A program made the position numbers and the translations under genes. A stretch of 64,000 nt of DNA from positions 1-64,000 of the forward strand of contig NZ_JBPAOH010000022.1 in assembly GCF_050875635.1 (NCBI RefSeq), read 5' to 3'. This DNA is from Hassallia sp050875635 (GTDB lineage Bacteria; Cyanobacteriota; Cyanobacteriia; Cyanobacteriales; Nostocaceae). The notes below the pieces were generated by a model. That model saw only the letters and a program-made list of their open reading frames with translations, made no database searches and was not told the origin of the DNA. Positions within the stretch are counted from its first letter, which is position 1. Each line of letters starts with the position of its first letter. Of this stretch, positions 35,245 through 44,281 are shown one piece after another.

Positions 35245-36060
35245 ATGACTAAAACCACAGTTAACCTTGGTGTTGTTCAAGAAACTCTGCTAATCCCGCT
35301 CTGGGCTAGAGCTTGTGAGTTTTCCAAACCCGATCCACTTATACAAGACCCGAAATCGGTCGAGATTATCGAGGCGATCGATTACGATTTTGATAAATTT
35401 GCTACTGCCAAAAGCTCTCAAATAGGCACTTGCTTGCGAGGAATGATCCTCGACAACTGGGTACGCGCTTATCTCCAACAACATCCTCAAGGTTCGGTGG
35501 TAGAAATTGGTGCAGGACTCAATACCCGTTTTGAGCGAGTTGATAATGGTGAAGTACGCTGGTTTGATTTAGACTTACCAGACTCAATGACGCTGCGAAA
35601 GCAGTTTTTTGAAGAAACAGAACGCCGTCAGTTTATCACGGCTTCAGCCTTGGATATAGATTGGATTGAGCGCGTTAAAGCAGTTAATGTACCTTGTATG
35701 TTTGTGGCAGAGGGAGTACTGATCTATCTCAGTGAAGAACAGGTACAGCAGTTGTTTGCTAATCTTTTAGAGCATTTTCCTGGTTGTTGGTTTGCGTTTG
35801 ATTCTATGTCACCCCTGATGGTGAAAAATCAGAAGAGACATGACTCAATAAATTACACCTCGGCAAAATTTAATTGGAGTATCTCAGATATTCGCAAGAT
35901 CCAAGATTGGGATTTACGCTATCAAGTAATCGAAGTCACTACTTTTGCAGATTTGCCAGCTAAATATCTGCGACGCTTTGGTGTGGTAATTCGCTTGCTT
36001 TTTTCCTATATTCCTTTCTTGCGGAATATGTATCGCTTAACATTAGTTAGATTGAGTTAA
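35245..36060 (+). CDS. SAM-dependent methyltransferase, leucine carboxyl methyltransferase (LCMT/PPM) family
   Basis: Probably an O-methyltransferase. Seen (271 aa): the PF04072-type core with SSQIGTCLRGMILDNWV (an Arg-containing start), SAM-binding VVEIGAGLNTRF near residue 86, acidic FDLDLPDSMTLRK near 107, and the post-core VAEGVLIYL near 153. GGAGG lies seven bases before the ATG. It is 23 bp upstream of the GCS2-like ligase in the same direction, so the two are co-transcribed. In natural-product pathways this family methylates carboxyl or hydroxyl groups (for example TcmP). The substrate is unknown. Confidence 0.85.
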   Translation: MTKTTVNLGVVQETLLIPLWARACEFSKPDPLIQDPKSVEIIEAIDYDFDKFATAKSSQIGTCLRGMILDNWVRAYLQQHPQGSVVEIGAGLNTRFERVDNGEVRWFDLDLPDSMTLRKQFFEETERRQFITASALDIDWIERVKAVNVPCMFVAEGVLIYLSEEQVQQLFANLLEHFPGCWFAFDSMSPLMVKNQKRHDSINYTSAKFNWSISDIRKIQDWDLRYQVIEVTTFADLPAKYLRRFGVVIRLLFSYIPFLRNMYRLTLVRLS

Positions 36061-36083
36061 ATTCCCGGAATTAAGTATAGAGA

Positions 36084-37187
36084 ATGTTTTATTTTGGTAT
36101 TGAGCATGAAGTCGCTTTCTTCAATTATGAAAGAAAGTTTGCTGATTTTTCGCGGACAAAATTCGCTGATTTTAATCAAATCGTAGAAAGATTACCTACA
36201 TACCCCAGCGACTATCCACAATTACGTGTGGGTGATGCTGGTATTAAACAAAAAAGATGGTATATTGAAGGATTTGAAAGATTTGAAGATTCTGAAAATG
36301 TCATCGAATGCATTCCTAAAGGTATCGAAATCAGAACAACTATAAATTCTACTATTCAAAGCGCTATAAATGAATTATCCGAAAGTTTTCGCTTACTGTG
36401 TGAAGGTGCTAATAGCTTCGGTTTTTCGCCAGTTTTAGTCAGTTTTAATCCATACTATGCTGTTTTTGAGCCGCAACCCCCATTAAATGATTATGAAATA
36501 AAATGGCGGCAAACTTCCCCAGAAAGACAAACGGCACACATTCCCATGTTGACTTATGGTCCTGACTTAAATATATCAGTCAGCGGATTATCTTATGAAA
36601 GTATAATTGATATTGGCAGAAAGTTAACTTATTACAGTCCTTACATTGTTCCGTTTAGTTATAGTTCTCCTTTTTATCAAGGTACTTTGTGGTCTGGTTT
36701 ATCGGTAAGGACATTTATTAGAACCGGCAAAAGACCGGCGGTGATAGTGTTTGTAGAAAAACGCGAACAACTTATAGATAGTGTACCTTCATTAACGAAA
36801 ATAGCACGCATCCCCGCAGAAGTCGGTAGAATTGAATTTAAGGCTTTTGATAGTTGTGATGATTTTACAATTTATGCCGGCTTGTTAGCATTATTAAAGG
36901 GTTTGGTATTAGATGAAACTCTGTTGGGTAGAGCAACTATACCGGATGCGGAGAAACATCAAATATCCGCAAAAGAAGGTTTTGACAACGAAGATATTTT
37001 AGCGACAGCCACACAAGTTTTGCAAGCATCTGAAATTGCACTCTTCAACGATCCTGATGTTCAGTTGTTAGCACCGCTGAAAGTTATGCTTGAAAAGCGA
37101 GAAACACCGGCTCATAAACTCATTCAAGTTTTTAACCGAGTAGGTTCAATAGAAGAAGCACTCTTGCAAACTTACGCTTTTAAATAG
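36084..37187 (+). CDS. Glutamate-cysteine ligase-like carboxylate-amine ligase (GCS2 fold)
   Basis: Seen (367 aa): opens FGIEHEVAF with the ExE-type glutamate/Mg site of the GCS2/YbdK superfamily. It continues with WYIEGFERFED, KGIEIRTTI (second acidic strand), HIPMLTYGPDLNISVSG, VRTFIRTGKRPAV and a C-terminal AEVGRIEFKAFDSCDD with the conserved Arg/Glu strand. Members join an amino acid to a carboxylate using ATP (GshA2, EgtA, YbdK). The partner methyltransferase and the divergent DUF3182 gene suggest formation and methylation of a small amide or peptide. A role in ordinary glutathione synthesis is possible but less supported by context. Confidence 0.75.
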   Translation: MFYFGIEHEVAFFNYERKFADFSRTKFADFNQIVERLPTYPSDYPQLRVGDAGIKQKRWYIEGFERFEDSENVIECIPKGIEIRTTINSTIQSAINELSESFRLLCEGANSFGFSPVLVSFNPYYAVFEPQPPLNDYEIKWRQTSPERQTAHIPMLTYGPDLNISVSGLSYESIIDIGRKLTYYSPYIVPFSYSSPFYQGTLWSGLSVRTFIRTGKRPAVIVFVEKREQLIDSVPSLTKIARIPAEVGRIEFKAFDSCDDFTIYAGLLALLKGLVLDETLLGRATIPDAEKHQISAKEGFDNEDILATATQVLQASEIALFNDPDVQLLAPLKVMLEKRETPAHKLIQVFNRVGSIEEALLQTYAFK

Positions 37188-37207
37188 ACAAGGGAAGTGG
37201 AAATTGC

Positions 37208-37340
37208 GTAGGGACAATTCATGTAGCCGAAGGCTTCCCGCAGGGTATTGTCCCTACAAACAATTTCAGGTAACGCATAATTCTTTTTGTGGAGATGTCT
37301 AATGAAATTGTAGAGACGTTCAGACGGAACGTCTCTACAA
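37208..37340. repeat. Two palindromes: GTAGGGACAATT pair and GTAGAGACGTTC copy 3
   Basis: GTAGGGACAATT at 37208-37219 pairs with ATTGTCCCTAC at 37247-37257 around a 27-base loop. At 37308-37340 TTGTAGAGACGTTC pairs exactly with GAACGTCTCTACAA. Both lie in the 246-bp gap before the phosphodiesterase gene. Confidence 0.75.
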
Positions 37341-37433
37341 TATGCAATGCCAAAATTTTTAATTGTTTTGATTATCCTATTTTTTTGCGTCACTTCAGTA
37401 TAAAATTTTCGTGTTCTCATTATCCGAGAGGTT

Positions 37434-39260
37434 ATGCGGATTTTTACGCGCAGGAAGCAGTGGGTAATCTTAACCCTATTTGTAATTGGACTTGTGGCAG
37501 CATGTAATCTAGTTCAGCCAGCAAAACAACATAATGTAGTTATTTTCGTAGCAGATGGGTTGCGTCCGACTTCGATAAATTCTATCGATATGCCTACATT
37601 GAATGAAATTAGAGAACAAGGAGTAACATTTGTCAATAGTCACTCATTGTTTCCGACTTTTACCACAGCTAACGCTAGTGCGATCGCAACCGGACATTAC
37701 CTTGGTGATACGGGTGACTTTAGCAATACTATCAAAGTTAGCGCCCCGGTTAAAAGTGCCAAAAACAGCTTAGTCCCCTTCCTAGAAAATAACGCCGTTC
37801 TTAAAGAAGTTAACAAACAGTTTGGTAATAACTTTATCAACGAAGAAAGCCTACTTGCAACTGCGAGAAAAGCAGGTTTCAGCACTGCTGCTGTAGGCAA
37901 AATTGGACCCGTCTTAATTCAAGATGTCACCCATCAAAAGGGCGAACCTACTATTCTTTTTGATGATGCAACTGGCACACCTACAGGCATTGCCTTAAGT
38001 GAAGAAATTACCCCACTGTTAACCAAAGCTTCACTACCAATAGCAACTCCATCACGGGGAGCAAATGGCAAACCAGGTGATAGTAAAACTCCAGGTACTA
38101 AAGTTGCCAATACAGTACAACAACAGTATTTTGCTGATGTGACAACTAAGGTAATTTTACCATTATTCCAGCAACGAAAAAAACCTTTTGTCTTAGTTTA
38201 TTGGTCGCGTGACCCCGATGGCACACAACACAACCACGGTGATAGCCTTAATAAAATCGTTCCCGGTATCAACGGTCCGACAGTTCAAGCAGCACGTCAA
38301 AATGTTGATAAAAATTTAGCGCAAATTCGGACTGCACTCAAAGATTTGGGCTTAGAAACAACAACAAATATATTCGTAACCGCTGACCACGGCTTCTCAA
38401 CTATTAGCAAAGAAAGCAAAACCAGCTATGCGAAAACCCTTGCTTACTCAGATGTCCCAAAAGGTTTTTTACCACCTGGTTTCGTGGCGATTGATTTAGC
38501 GCATGACTTGAAGTTGTCTTTATTTGACCCAGACAATAAAAATGTGCTAATTAATCCTAGCAAAGGACAATTTTCTAAAAATAGTTTAATTGGCAAAGAC
38601 CCCAACAAGCCAGATGTAATTGTTGCTGGTAATGGCGGTTCTGATTTAATCTATTTACCTAATGTCAAAAACAACAAAATTCTTACCAAAAAAATAGTAG
38701 ATTTGCTCTTGAAACAAGATTATGTCAGCGGCTTATTTGTTGATGATACATTAGGTTCAATTCCCGGCACATTGCCGAGTAGTGCCATCAAATTGCGAGG
38801 AACAGCGCGAACTCCTCACCCGTCGATTGTAGTCAACTTTCGCTCATTTGATACAGGTTGCGGCAATCCGACAGAGTGTGGAGTGGAAATAGCGGATACA
38901 GCTTTGCAGCAAGGACAAGGAATGCACGGAAGCTTCAGCCGTGCTGATACTTACAACACAATGGCAGCTATTGGTCCGGACTTCAAGCAAAAATATCAAG
39001 ACACGGCACCAACAAGTAATGCAGATGTAGCACCAACTTTAGCAAAAGTGTTGAAGTTGAAGTTACCATCTCAAGGTAAGCTAGTTGGTCGGGTGTTAAG
39101 TGAAGCCTTAACTAACGGTGTCAATATTAAGTATCAGTCTCAAACTTTAGAATCTCAAGTTGCTGCGAATGGTTTAAAGACAATTCTTAAATACCAAACA
39201 GTGGGAGGAACTCGTTATTTTGATACGGCTGGTTTTCCTGGTCGCACTGTTGGGTTGTAA
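37434..39260 (+). CDS. Alkaline phosphatase-superfamily lipoprotein (type I phosphodiesterase/nucleotide pyrophosphatase)
   Basis: Exported metal-dependent phosphohydrolase. Seen (608 aa): hydrophobic leader with lipobox LVAAC (Cys24). The metal site begins FVADGLRPTS, and the catalytic Thr lies in FPTFTTANASAIATGHYLG. Further metal ligands are in DPDGTQHNHGD, TADHGFS and GMHGSF. The layout matches NPP/phosphodiesterase enzymes more than PhoA. AGAGG lies two bases before the ATG. It stands alone between palindromic gaps. The likely role is periplasmic phosphate or nucleotide scavenging; no Pho box was recognised upstream. Confidence 0.87.
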   Translation: MRIFTRRKQWVILTLFVIGLVAACNLVQPAKQHNVVIFVADGLRPTSINSIDMPTLNEIREQGVTFVNSHSLFPTFTTANASAIATGHYLGDTGDFSNTIKVSAPVKSAKNSLVPFLENNAVLKEVNKQFGNNFINEESLLATARKAGFSTAAVGKIGPVLIQDVTHQKGEPTILFDDATGTPTGIALSEEITPLLTKASLPIATPSRGANGKPGDSKTPGTKVANTVQQQYFADVTTKVILPLFQQRKKPFVLVYWSRDPDGTQHNHGDSLNKIVPGINGPTVQAARQNVDKNLAQIRTALKDLGLETTTNIFVTADHGFSTISKESKTSYAKTLAYSDVPKGFLPPGFVAIDLAHDLKLSLFDPDNKNVLINPSKGQFSKNSLIGKDPNKPDVIVAGNGGSDLIYLPNVKNNKILTKKIVDLLLKQDYVSGLFVDDTLGSIPGTLPSSAIKLRGTARTPHPSIVVNFRSFDTGCGNPTECGVEIADTALQQGQGMHGSFSRADTYNTMAAIGPDFKQKYQDTAPTSNADVAPTLAKVLKLKLPSQGKLVGRVLSEALTNGVNIKYQSQTLESQVAANGLKTILKYQTVGGTRYFDTAGFPGRTVGL

Positions 39261-39310
39261 TTACTCCCTTCCCGCTACAAAATTACCTATCTTCTTTTTC
39301 TTCCTCCTTC

Positions 39311-39410
39311 TCCTTCACGCCTACGCGGCTGGGCGAACGTGTCCTTCTCCTTCACCAGACGGCAAAGCCGAACGCGTCTTCTCCTTCACGCCTACGCGGC
39401 TGGGCGAACG
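39311..39410. repeat. 29-bp direct repeat, two copies
   Basis: TCCTTCACGCCTACGCGGCT followed by GGGCGAACG occurs at 39311-39339 and again exactly at 39382-39410. The 42 bp between carry a related GCAAAGCCGAACGCGTC unit. Confidence 0.8.
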
Positions 39411-39457
39411 CGGTTCGTTAAATAGGTATTCTTCAAGCGGGAAGGGAGTAGTATTTC

Positions 39458-39513
39458 GTAGTGAGGGCTGAAGCCCTCAAAGCAAGAATTTAGAGGGCTT
39501 CAGCCCTCACTAC
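39458..39513. repeat. Paired GTAGTGAGGGCTGAAGCCCTC palindromes
   Basis: One unit at 39458-39478 and its inverted copy at 39493-39513 form a large hairpin, and each is itself self-complementary. Same family as 3909-3964 and 27235-27314. It lies between convergent genes. Confidence 0.8.
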
Positions 39514-39518
39514 GAACT

Positions 39519-39550
39519 AAAAAAACAGGACTTACATAAATGTAAGTCCT
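39519..39550 (-). terminator. Rho-independent terminator of the first BON lipoprotein gene
   Basis: AGGACTTACAT/ATGTAAGTCCT, an 11-bp perfect stem with a 2-base loop at 39527-39550, is followed on the minus strand by GTTTTTTT. It lies about 60 bp past the stop of the gene at 39609-40016. Confidence 0.85.
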
Positions 39551-39608
39551 AATTAACTGTTATTTTGAGATGGTATAACTCAAAAATATTTACTCAAGGT
39601 GTGTACTG

Positions 39609-40016
39609 TTATTGCGGTTTTGTGCTAGCAACTTTTGCTTCCACTTTCACGCTTTTTACACCCTTGACTTCTTTAACAGCGGGTTCAATTTTCTTCATAT
39701 CCGCTTCAGAGGGAACTGTTCCTGTAACGGTTACAACACCATCTTTGTCTTGGGCTGTTAACTTGCTGCCGGGAATCTTTTCTGTTAGCTTGCTGTTAAC
39801 TAAGCTTTTGGTGTCGCTTCCAGCTTTCATCGCGTCGCCATTTTTCATCGCGTCGCCATTTTTCATCGCGTCGCCAGTTGTCTGAGAAGCCTCTTTTGCT
39901 GGTGCGCCGGCTTCATTTGTAGTACCAGTCTCTGAACCAGTTTGAGTACCTTGTTGACAACCAATAGTACCAATTAGCAAAATGCCGCTGACTACAAATG
40001 GAATTAGCTTTTTCAT
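39609..40016 (-). CDS. BON-domain lipoprotein, copy 1
   Basis: Seen (135 aa): leader MKKLIPFVVSGILLIGTIGC with lipobox IGTIGC (Cys20), then a Thr/Gly/Ala-rich linker containing three tandem GDAMKN-type hexapeptides (from 18-bp direct repeats at about 39826-39879). One BON domain follows at about 68-130 (VNSKLTEKIPGSKLTAQD ... VKGVKSVKVEAKV). BON domains bind phospholipid or envelope surfaces, often after osmotic stress. AGGAG lies eight bases before the ATG. It is paralogous to 40553-41029, with a 536-bp gap between. Confidence 0.85.
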   Translation of the reverse strand: MKKLIPFVVSGILLIGTIGCQQGTQTGSETGTTNEAGAPAKEASQTTGDAMKNGDAMKNGDAMKAGSDTKSLVNSKLTEKIPGSKLTAQDKDGVVTVTGTVPSEADMKKIEPAVKEVKGVKSVKVEAKVASTKPQ

Positions 40017-40552
40017 TTTTTTCTCCTAGTTGAGCAATTGAAGCGATTAATTGATTGATCTGACATGTTGAGGAGCGAATCTTAAAAAACAATTAAAAGT
40101 GAAACGGCATAAGTGCTGACTAAAGCACTTAAATTGCCTTGCCGAAATTGAACCTAGAACAACTTCTAGATTCATTACAATGTGTGAGGTAGTTTCTAGA
40201 AATGTGAATTCAACTTTGGTTATGGCTACCCACGGCTAGGGTAACTATAAGGGTTGGCTGTCTATCAACTTGGCTTTAATTCAAGGGTAGACTTTGCCCT
40301 CCCACAGCGGTGATTTAGATGTTATCAGATTTGGGCACAATTCGCTCATCCGCCCTAAAAATTTAATAAACTTAATAAATTGTAGCGGCAGTCATCTTTG
40401 TTGAACCAGTAAAAATACTTAAAATAAATAACAAAATTTACATAATATACTGTCAATCATGGTTAAAGGCTAATAGCTAATTACATTAGCCACTAGCCTT
40501 GAGCAAATTATGATGTAGCGTCAAAATTGCTACCTGACTTTTAAATTCTGTT
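40017..40552. other. Gap without a recognised gene
   Basis: 536 bp between two BON lipoprotein genes. No coding frame, RNA or clear terminator is supported. It contains small inverted repeats (AAGTGCTGACTAAAGCACTT near 40109) and an AT-rich stretch (40360-40460) that may hold the promoter of the gene to the left. Confidence 0.5.
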
Positions 40553-41029
40553 TTATTGTTTGTTTGGTGCTGCTTGTGCTGGGGCTACCTTGGCATTAAC
40601 TTTGACACTTTTCACACCTTTAATTTCTTGTGCCAAAGTAGGAATTTTACTTAATTGCTCTTGAGTAGGAACTGTGCCGACAACGGTTACATCTCCCTTT
40701 TCGGCATCAACCGTTAACTGACTAGCTGGTAGATTTGCTTCTAGTTTTCCGCGAACTTGGCTTTCAAGGTCGGCATCGGCTCTATCTGCGTCGCCACCAG
40801 TAACATTATTACGTTCCTCACGCGCTCTGGTGTCAGATTCTATTTGTCTTTTACGGGTATCGCTAGTAGCATCGCTTTCGGTTGTCTGAGAGGTTTCTTT
40901 GGTTGGGGCGTTGACGTTTTCTTTTGTGCTATCGGGTGCATCGGCACTGGTTCTGGATGGGGGTTCGCTGCAACTAACTGCACCTACAACTAGGAATCCA
41001 CCGATTAGTAAGCCAAGTAAGTTTTTCAT
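40553..41029 (-). CDS. BON-domain lipoprotein, copy 2
   Basis: Seen (158 aa): leader MKNLLGLLIGGFLVVGAVSC with lipobox GAVSC (Cys20). A long charged, Ser/Thr-rich linker follows (STKENVNAPTKETSQTTES, DTRKRQIESDTRAREER). The BON domain lies at about 85-150 (LESQVRGKLEANLPASQL, VKGVKSVKVNAKVAP). Start and domain closely match copy 1, so these are paralogues whose linkers diverged. Presumably outer-leaflet or periplasmic and stress-related; no partner gene is adjacent. Confidence 0.85.
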   Translation of the reverse strand: MKNLLGLLIGGFLVVGAVSCSEPPSRTSADAPDSTKENVNAPTKETSQTTESDATSDTRKRQIESDTRAREERNNVTGGDADRADADLESQVRGKLEANLPASQLTVDAEKGDVTVVGTVPTQEQLSKIPTLAQEIKGVKSVKVNAKVAPAQAAPNKQ

Positions 41030-41159
41030 TTTTATCTACTACGTGAATGCTTGAAGCGATTTGACTTGATTTGTTCTAATTAAAATGCTGAAGTACGATC
41101 GCCTTCATCCGTTTACCCCAAATTAGGGTTAAACTTTATACTTTAAACTCGGCGCTCCG

Positions 41160-41223
41160 GGCGAAGCGCCCGCCAAGAAGCGATGGCGAAGCGCCCGCCC
41201 AAAGCGATGGCGAAGCGCCCGCC
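41160..41223. repeat. GGCGAAGCGCCCGCC direct repeat, three copies
   Basis: Exact copies at 41160-41174, 41185-41199 and 41209-41223, each itself partly self-complementary (GGCG...CGCC) and followed by AAGCGATGG-type spacers. A HIP1 octamer begins at 41227. A related unit lies near 54469. Confidence 0.8.
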
Positions 41224-41286
41224 TTCGGCGATCGCACTTCACGCTCTAGCTAACTGCTTTGAAAAGTGTGCGTTGAGGAGCCTACT

Positions 41287-41946
41287 TTAGATGCTTTCAT
41301 CCCGACGGTCAACGATAATTACCTTGGAATCATCGTCATAATTAAGAGTGCTATCGACTACACGACTAGCAGGTTCTACATAATCAGCGTCTCTTGCCAT
41401 ACCAGGTGCATTGTAAATGCCAAACTCCTGAATACCCCGGTTTTGCAGAATACTTTCGGCGCGATAGATTTCTTCTTCGCTGCCATCGACGATTACTAGA
41501 TAATCACCACTAGACACGCGATCGCTGTAAATTTTCGCTCGTTCTTCCGGAACTCCCAAACCAGCCAAGGCACCTAACAACCCGCCAGCCGCCGCGCCAA
41601 TACCAGCACCAGCAGCGGCTGTAGCCAGAGTTGAGGCTACCTCACCCGCCAACAATATCGGTCCTACACCAGGAATTGCTAAAGTACCTAATCCTACCAG
41701 TAAGCCTGTAAGACCACCTAATACAGTACCCGTTACAGCTCCGCTTGCGGCACCTTCATCAGCTTTATTGCCAACGCGCTTCTGCGTTTCCACACCAGCA
41801 ATATCATCATGGCGATCGCCATCTTTAGCAATTATGGAAATCTTACCCATATTGAAGCCGGCATCTCTGAGTTCAGTGAGTGCATGTTCGGCATCACGAC
41901 GGCTAGAGAATACGCCAACCGCACGCTTGTGAGTGCCTAAAGCCAT
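41287..41946 (-). CDS. Glycine-zipper membrane protein with general-stress (YflT-like) N-terminal domain
   Basis: Seen (219 aa): N-terminal alpha/beta fold KRAVGVFSSRRDAEHALTELRDAGFN, the general stress protein 17M/YflT pattern. A long Gly/Ala-rich double hydrophobic segment (about 70-145; GAVTGTVLGGLTGLLVGLG, AAAGAGIGAAAGGLLGALAG) is able to insert in membranes. The C-terminal part (EERAKIYSDRVSSGDYLVIVDG) repeats the ferredoxin-like theme. Start ATG 41946 is chosen for GGAGGAG five bases upstream. Several cyanobacterial homologues are mislabelled as histidine kinases; no kinase motif is present. Confidence 0.8.
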   Translation of the reverse strand: MALGTHKRAVGVFSSRRDAEHALTELRDAGFNMGKISIIAKDGDRHDDIAGVETQKRVGNKADEGAASGAVTGTVLGGLTGLLVGLGTLAIPGVGPILLAGEVASTLATAAAGAGIGAAAGGLLGALAGLGVPEERAKIYSDRVSSGDYLVIVDGSEEEIYRAESILQNRGIQEFGIYNAPGMARDADYVEPASRVVDSTLNYDDDSKVIIVDRRDESI

Positions 41947-42083
41947 GTTTACTCCTCCATCAAACAACAATAAATCTTGCACAAATACAAAACTTTTCTT
42001 TTTGTTTGCGCCTGTATTACTGTTTTGCCTTATTTTCGCCTAATTTTCATCGTCCCCAAGTCTGGGCTGTTTATCTATCGATA

Positions 42084-42182
42084 GATGGGGAATGGGGAAT
42101 GGGGAATGGGGCATTGGGCATTGGGCATTGGGCATTGGGCATCGGGCATGGGGCATCGGGCATCGGGCATCGGGCATTGGGT
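42084..42182. repeat. STRR block: TGGGGAA then GGGCATT/GGGCATC 7-mers
   Basis: At least twelve consecutive 7-mers between the stress-protein and ftsI genes, followed by a C-rich stretch (CCCCCAGCTTCCCCAG...) running to the ftsI stop. The same 7-mer types recur at 28367-28466 and 56460-56500. Confidence 0.85.
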
Positions 42183-42241
42183 AAAATTCCTCTCCCCCAG
42201 CTTCCCCAGCTCCCCCCACTCCCCCCCTCCCCCCTGCCCCC

Positions 42242-44074
42242 CTACGGACTAACAGGTGTGGAACTAATTGGCGTACTTGGCGGAATTTGTTCAATCGGAA
42301 TCAGTGCTTCCATTACCGCTTTCACAATCGGTGCGGCAACGGTAGAACCAAAGGCATTTTCTCCTTTTGGCTCATCCACTAATGCCAAAACTACATAACG
42401 AGGAGATTCCACCGGCAAGATACCTACAAAACTGGTGATTTTCGCATTGCTGAGGTAGCCGCCGGCGCGACTGGCTACTTGAGCCGTACCAGTTTTACCG
42501 GCGATGCGATATCCAGGAATTTGTGATGCTTTTCCAGTTCCTTGAGAAACTACACTTTCCATCATTTCGACAACTTTTTGGGTTGTCGCGCTGGAAAAAA
42601 TTTGCCGTGGTGCTGGTAAATTAGGTAAATAATGCATATGTCCTTTGGTATCAATCAGCCCACGGACAACATGAGGCGTAACCAGTTTGCCACCATTTGC
42701 TAAAGCTCCGTGCATTTGCACCAATTGTAAAGGTGTTAAAGAAAAACCTTGACCAAAGGATGTAGTTGCGGCTTCAATTGGTGAAGCGATAAATTCTTCT
42801 TGACTTTTTAACTGACTAGCTACTTCAAAAGGCAAATCGGTTTCAATGCCTTGCCCTAACCCTAAGCGCTCTAGCCAGTTGTAGTAGACTGAAGGCTGCA
42901 ATCGCTGAATGATTTGCACCATGCCAATGTTGCTAGAGTGTTGCAGAATTTGAGCGATATTTATTCGCCCGTAACGTTTATTTTCAGCATTTCTGATAAT
43001 TCGGTCAGCAACTTGAATAGAACCTGAGTCATTGAAGGTATCATCTGGTTTAATGATGTTATTTTCGAGAGCGATCGCCACATTCAACGGCTTGAAAGTC
43101 GATCCCGGTTCATAAAGATCCGCCACTGTCCAGTTTTTGAACAATGAAATATCAGCTTTTGAATATTCATTTGGATTATAAGTAGGTTGAGAAACCAGAG
43201 CCAGCAGCGAACCATCCCACGCATCCATGACAATTACCGCTCCGCGTTTTGCCCCAAACTTTTTCATTTGTTGAAGCAGAGCTAAACGAGCCGAGCGTTG
43301 CAACCGACTATCAATAGTCAGTTGCAGACGCAAATCATCAAAATGCAAAAATCCTTCCGGAGCATGATCTGGCATTAGCGCACCATTACCTGCCCGACTG
43401 AGGCGCACCGTTTGCCCAGAACGTTCTAACAACTTTTCTTGACTGTATTCCACACCTGCCTGACCGCGACGGTCAAGATTAACATAGCCCACCACATCAG
43501 CAACCAAATCTTGTTGCGGGTATAATCGGGAGTATTTTTGAATTAGTTCCAAGCCATCTAAATGTAAAGAAGAAATGCGATCGGCAAGTTCTTCCGGCAA
43601 AGCAGAGGAAAGTAGAATACCGCTTTTTTTACTTGAAAAAATTTTCTCTAAATCAGCAGCGTCTTTATCTAATATCGGTGCAAGTTCATTTGCTATATCT
43701 GACCCAGACTTATTAAATAGCTTGGGATGAGCATAAACAGTATATACAGGACGGTCGAGCGCTAAAACATTATTAGTGCGATCTATCACTGGACGACGGG
43801 GCATAAAAGGTCGCAAATTCACCATTTGCTGATTTCGCGCCTTCTGCGTTAACTTTGGTCCACTGACAATTTGCAGCTGATACAAGTTCACAGCTAAACC
43901 AAGACCTGCCGCAACTAATACGCCCCACACCACGAACAAACGCGACTTTGTGTTGGCTGACTGGTCTTTGGTGCTAGCACTTTCTTCTAAAGCTCGTACT
44001 GAAGCCTTTTGCTGCTTTTTGAATCCAGATGAAGGCAAATTTCTAAATTTTATTCTGCTTGGTGACTTTCGCAT
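42242..44074 (-). CDS. ftsI: Peptidoglycan transpeptidase FtsI (penicillin-binding protein 2/3 class B)
   Basis: Cross-links septal peptidoglycan during division. Seen (610 aa): basic N-terminus, one membrane helix (about 46-66); class B dimerisation domain with RRPVIDRTNNVLA and the QAGVEYSQEKLL signature; transpeptidase motifs STFK (catalytic Ser325), SSN, and KTGTAQ near residue 535. AAGGA lies before the ATG. The C-terminus ends in a short Pro/Ser/Thr tail (IPPSTPISSTPVSP). It follows the FtsL-like gene in the same direction with a 207-bp repeat spacer, the normal order of these two in cyanobacteria. Confidence 0.93.
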   Translation of the reverse strand: MRKSPSRIKFRNLPSSGFKKQQKASVRALEESASTKDQSANTKSRLFVVWGVLVAAGLGLAVNLYQLQIVSGPKLTQKARNQQMVNLRPFMPRRPVIDRTNNVLALDRPVYTVYAHPKLFNKSGSDIANELAPILDKDAADLEKIFSSKKSGILLSSALPEELADRISSLHLDGLELIQKYSRLYPQQDLVADVVGYVNLDRRGQAGVEYSQEKLLERSGQTVRLSRAGNGALMPDHAPEGFLHFDDLRLQLTIDSRLQRSARLALLQQMKKFGAKRGAVIVMDAWDGSLLALVSQPTYNPNEYSKADISLFKNWTVADLYEPGSTFKPLNVAIALENNIIKPDDTFNDSGSIQVADRIIRNAENKRYGRINIAQILQHSSNIGMVQIIQRLQPSVYYNWLERLGLGQGIETDLPFEVASQLKSQEEFIASPIEAATTSFGQGFSLTPLQLVQMHGALANGGKLVTPHVVRGLIDTKGHMHYLPNLPAPRQIFSSATTQKVVEMMESVVSQGTGKASQIPGYRIAGKTGTAQVASRAGGYLSNAKITSFVGILPVESPRYVVLALVDEPKGENAFGSTVAAPIVKAVMEALIPIEQIPPSTPISSTPVSP

Positions 44075-44281
44075 TCAGGTTGTCCTTTGCATATTTGTTA
44101 GTTGTCCTTTGCATATTTGTTAGTTGTTGTTTGTTAGTTGTTAGTTGTTGTTTGTTAGTTGATTAACAGTTAACCACTACCCACTACCCACTACCCACTA
44201 CCCACTAACCACGCTCCCACTACCCACCATCCACGCTCCCACCATCCACGCTCCCACCATCCACGCTCCCACTGACTGACT
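44075..44281. repeat. STRR spacer between the FtsL-like gene and ftsI
   Basis: TTGTTAGTTG units (44095-44160), five CCACTAC heptamers (44173-44209), and a 15-bp unit CCACGCTCCCACCAT repeated about three times (44210-44273). No gene. Confidence 0.85.

Noticed and set aside
35245..37187. Ergothioneine pathway (EgtA-like ligase plus methyltransferase)
   Set aside because: The methyltransferase is LCMT-type, not the EgtD family, and no EgtB-type sulfoxide synthase is nearby.
41287..41946. Sensor histidine kinase
   Set aside because: Homologues are sometimes so named, but no H-box, N-box or G-box is present. It is a glycine-zipper protein.
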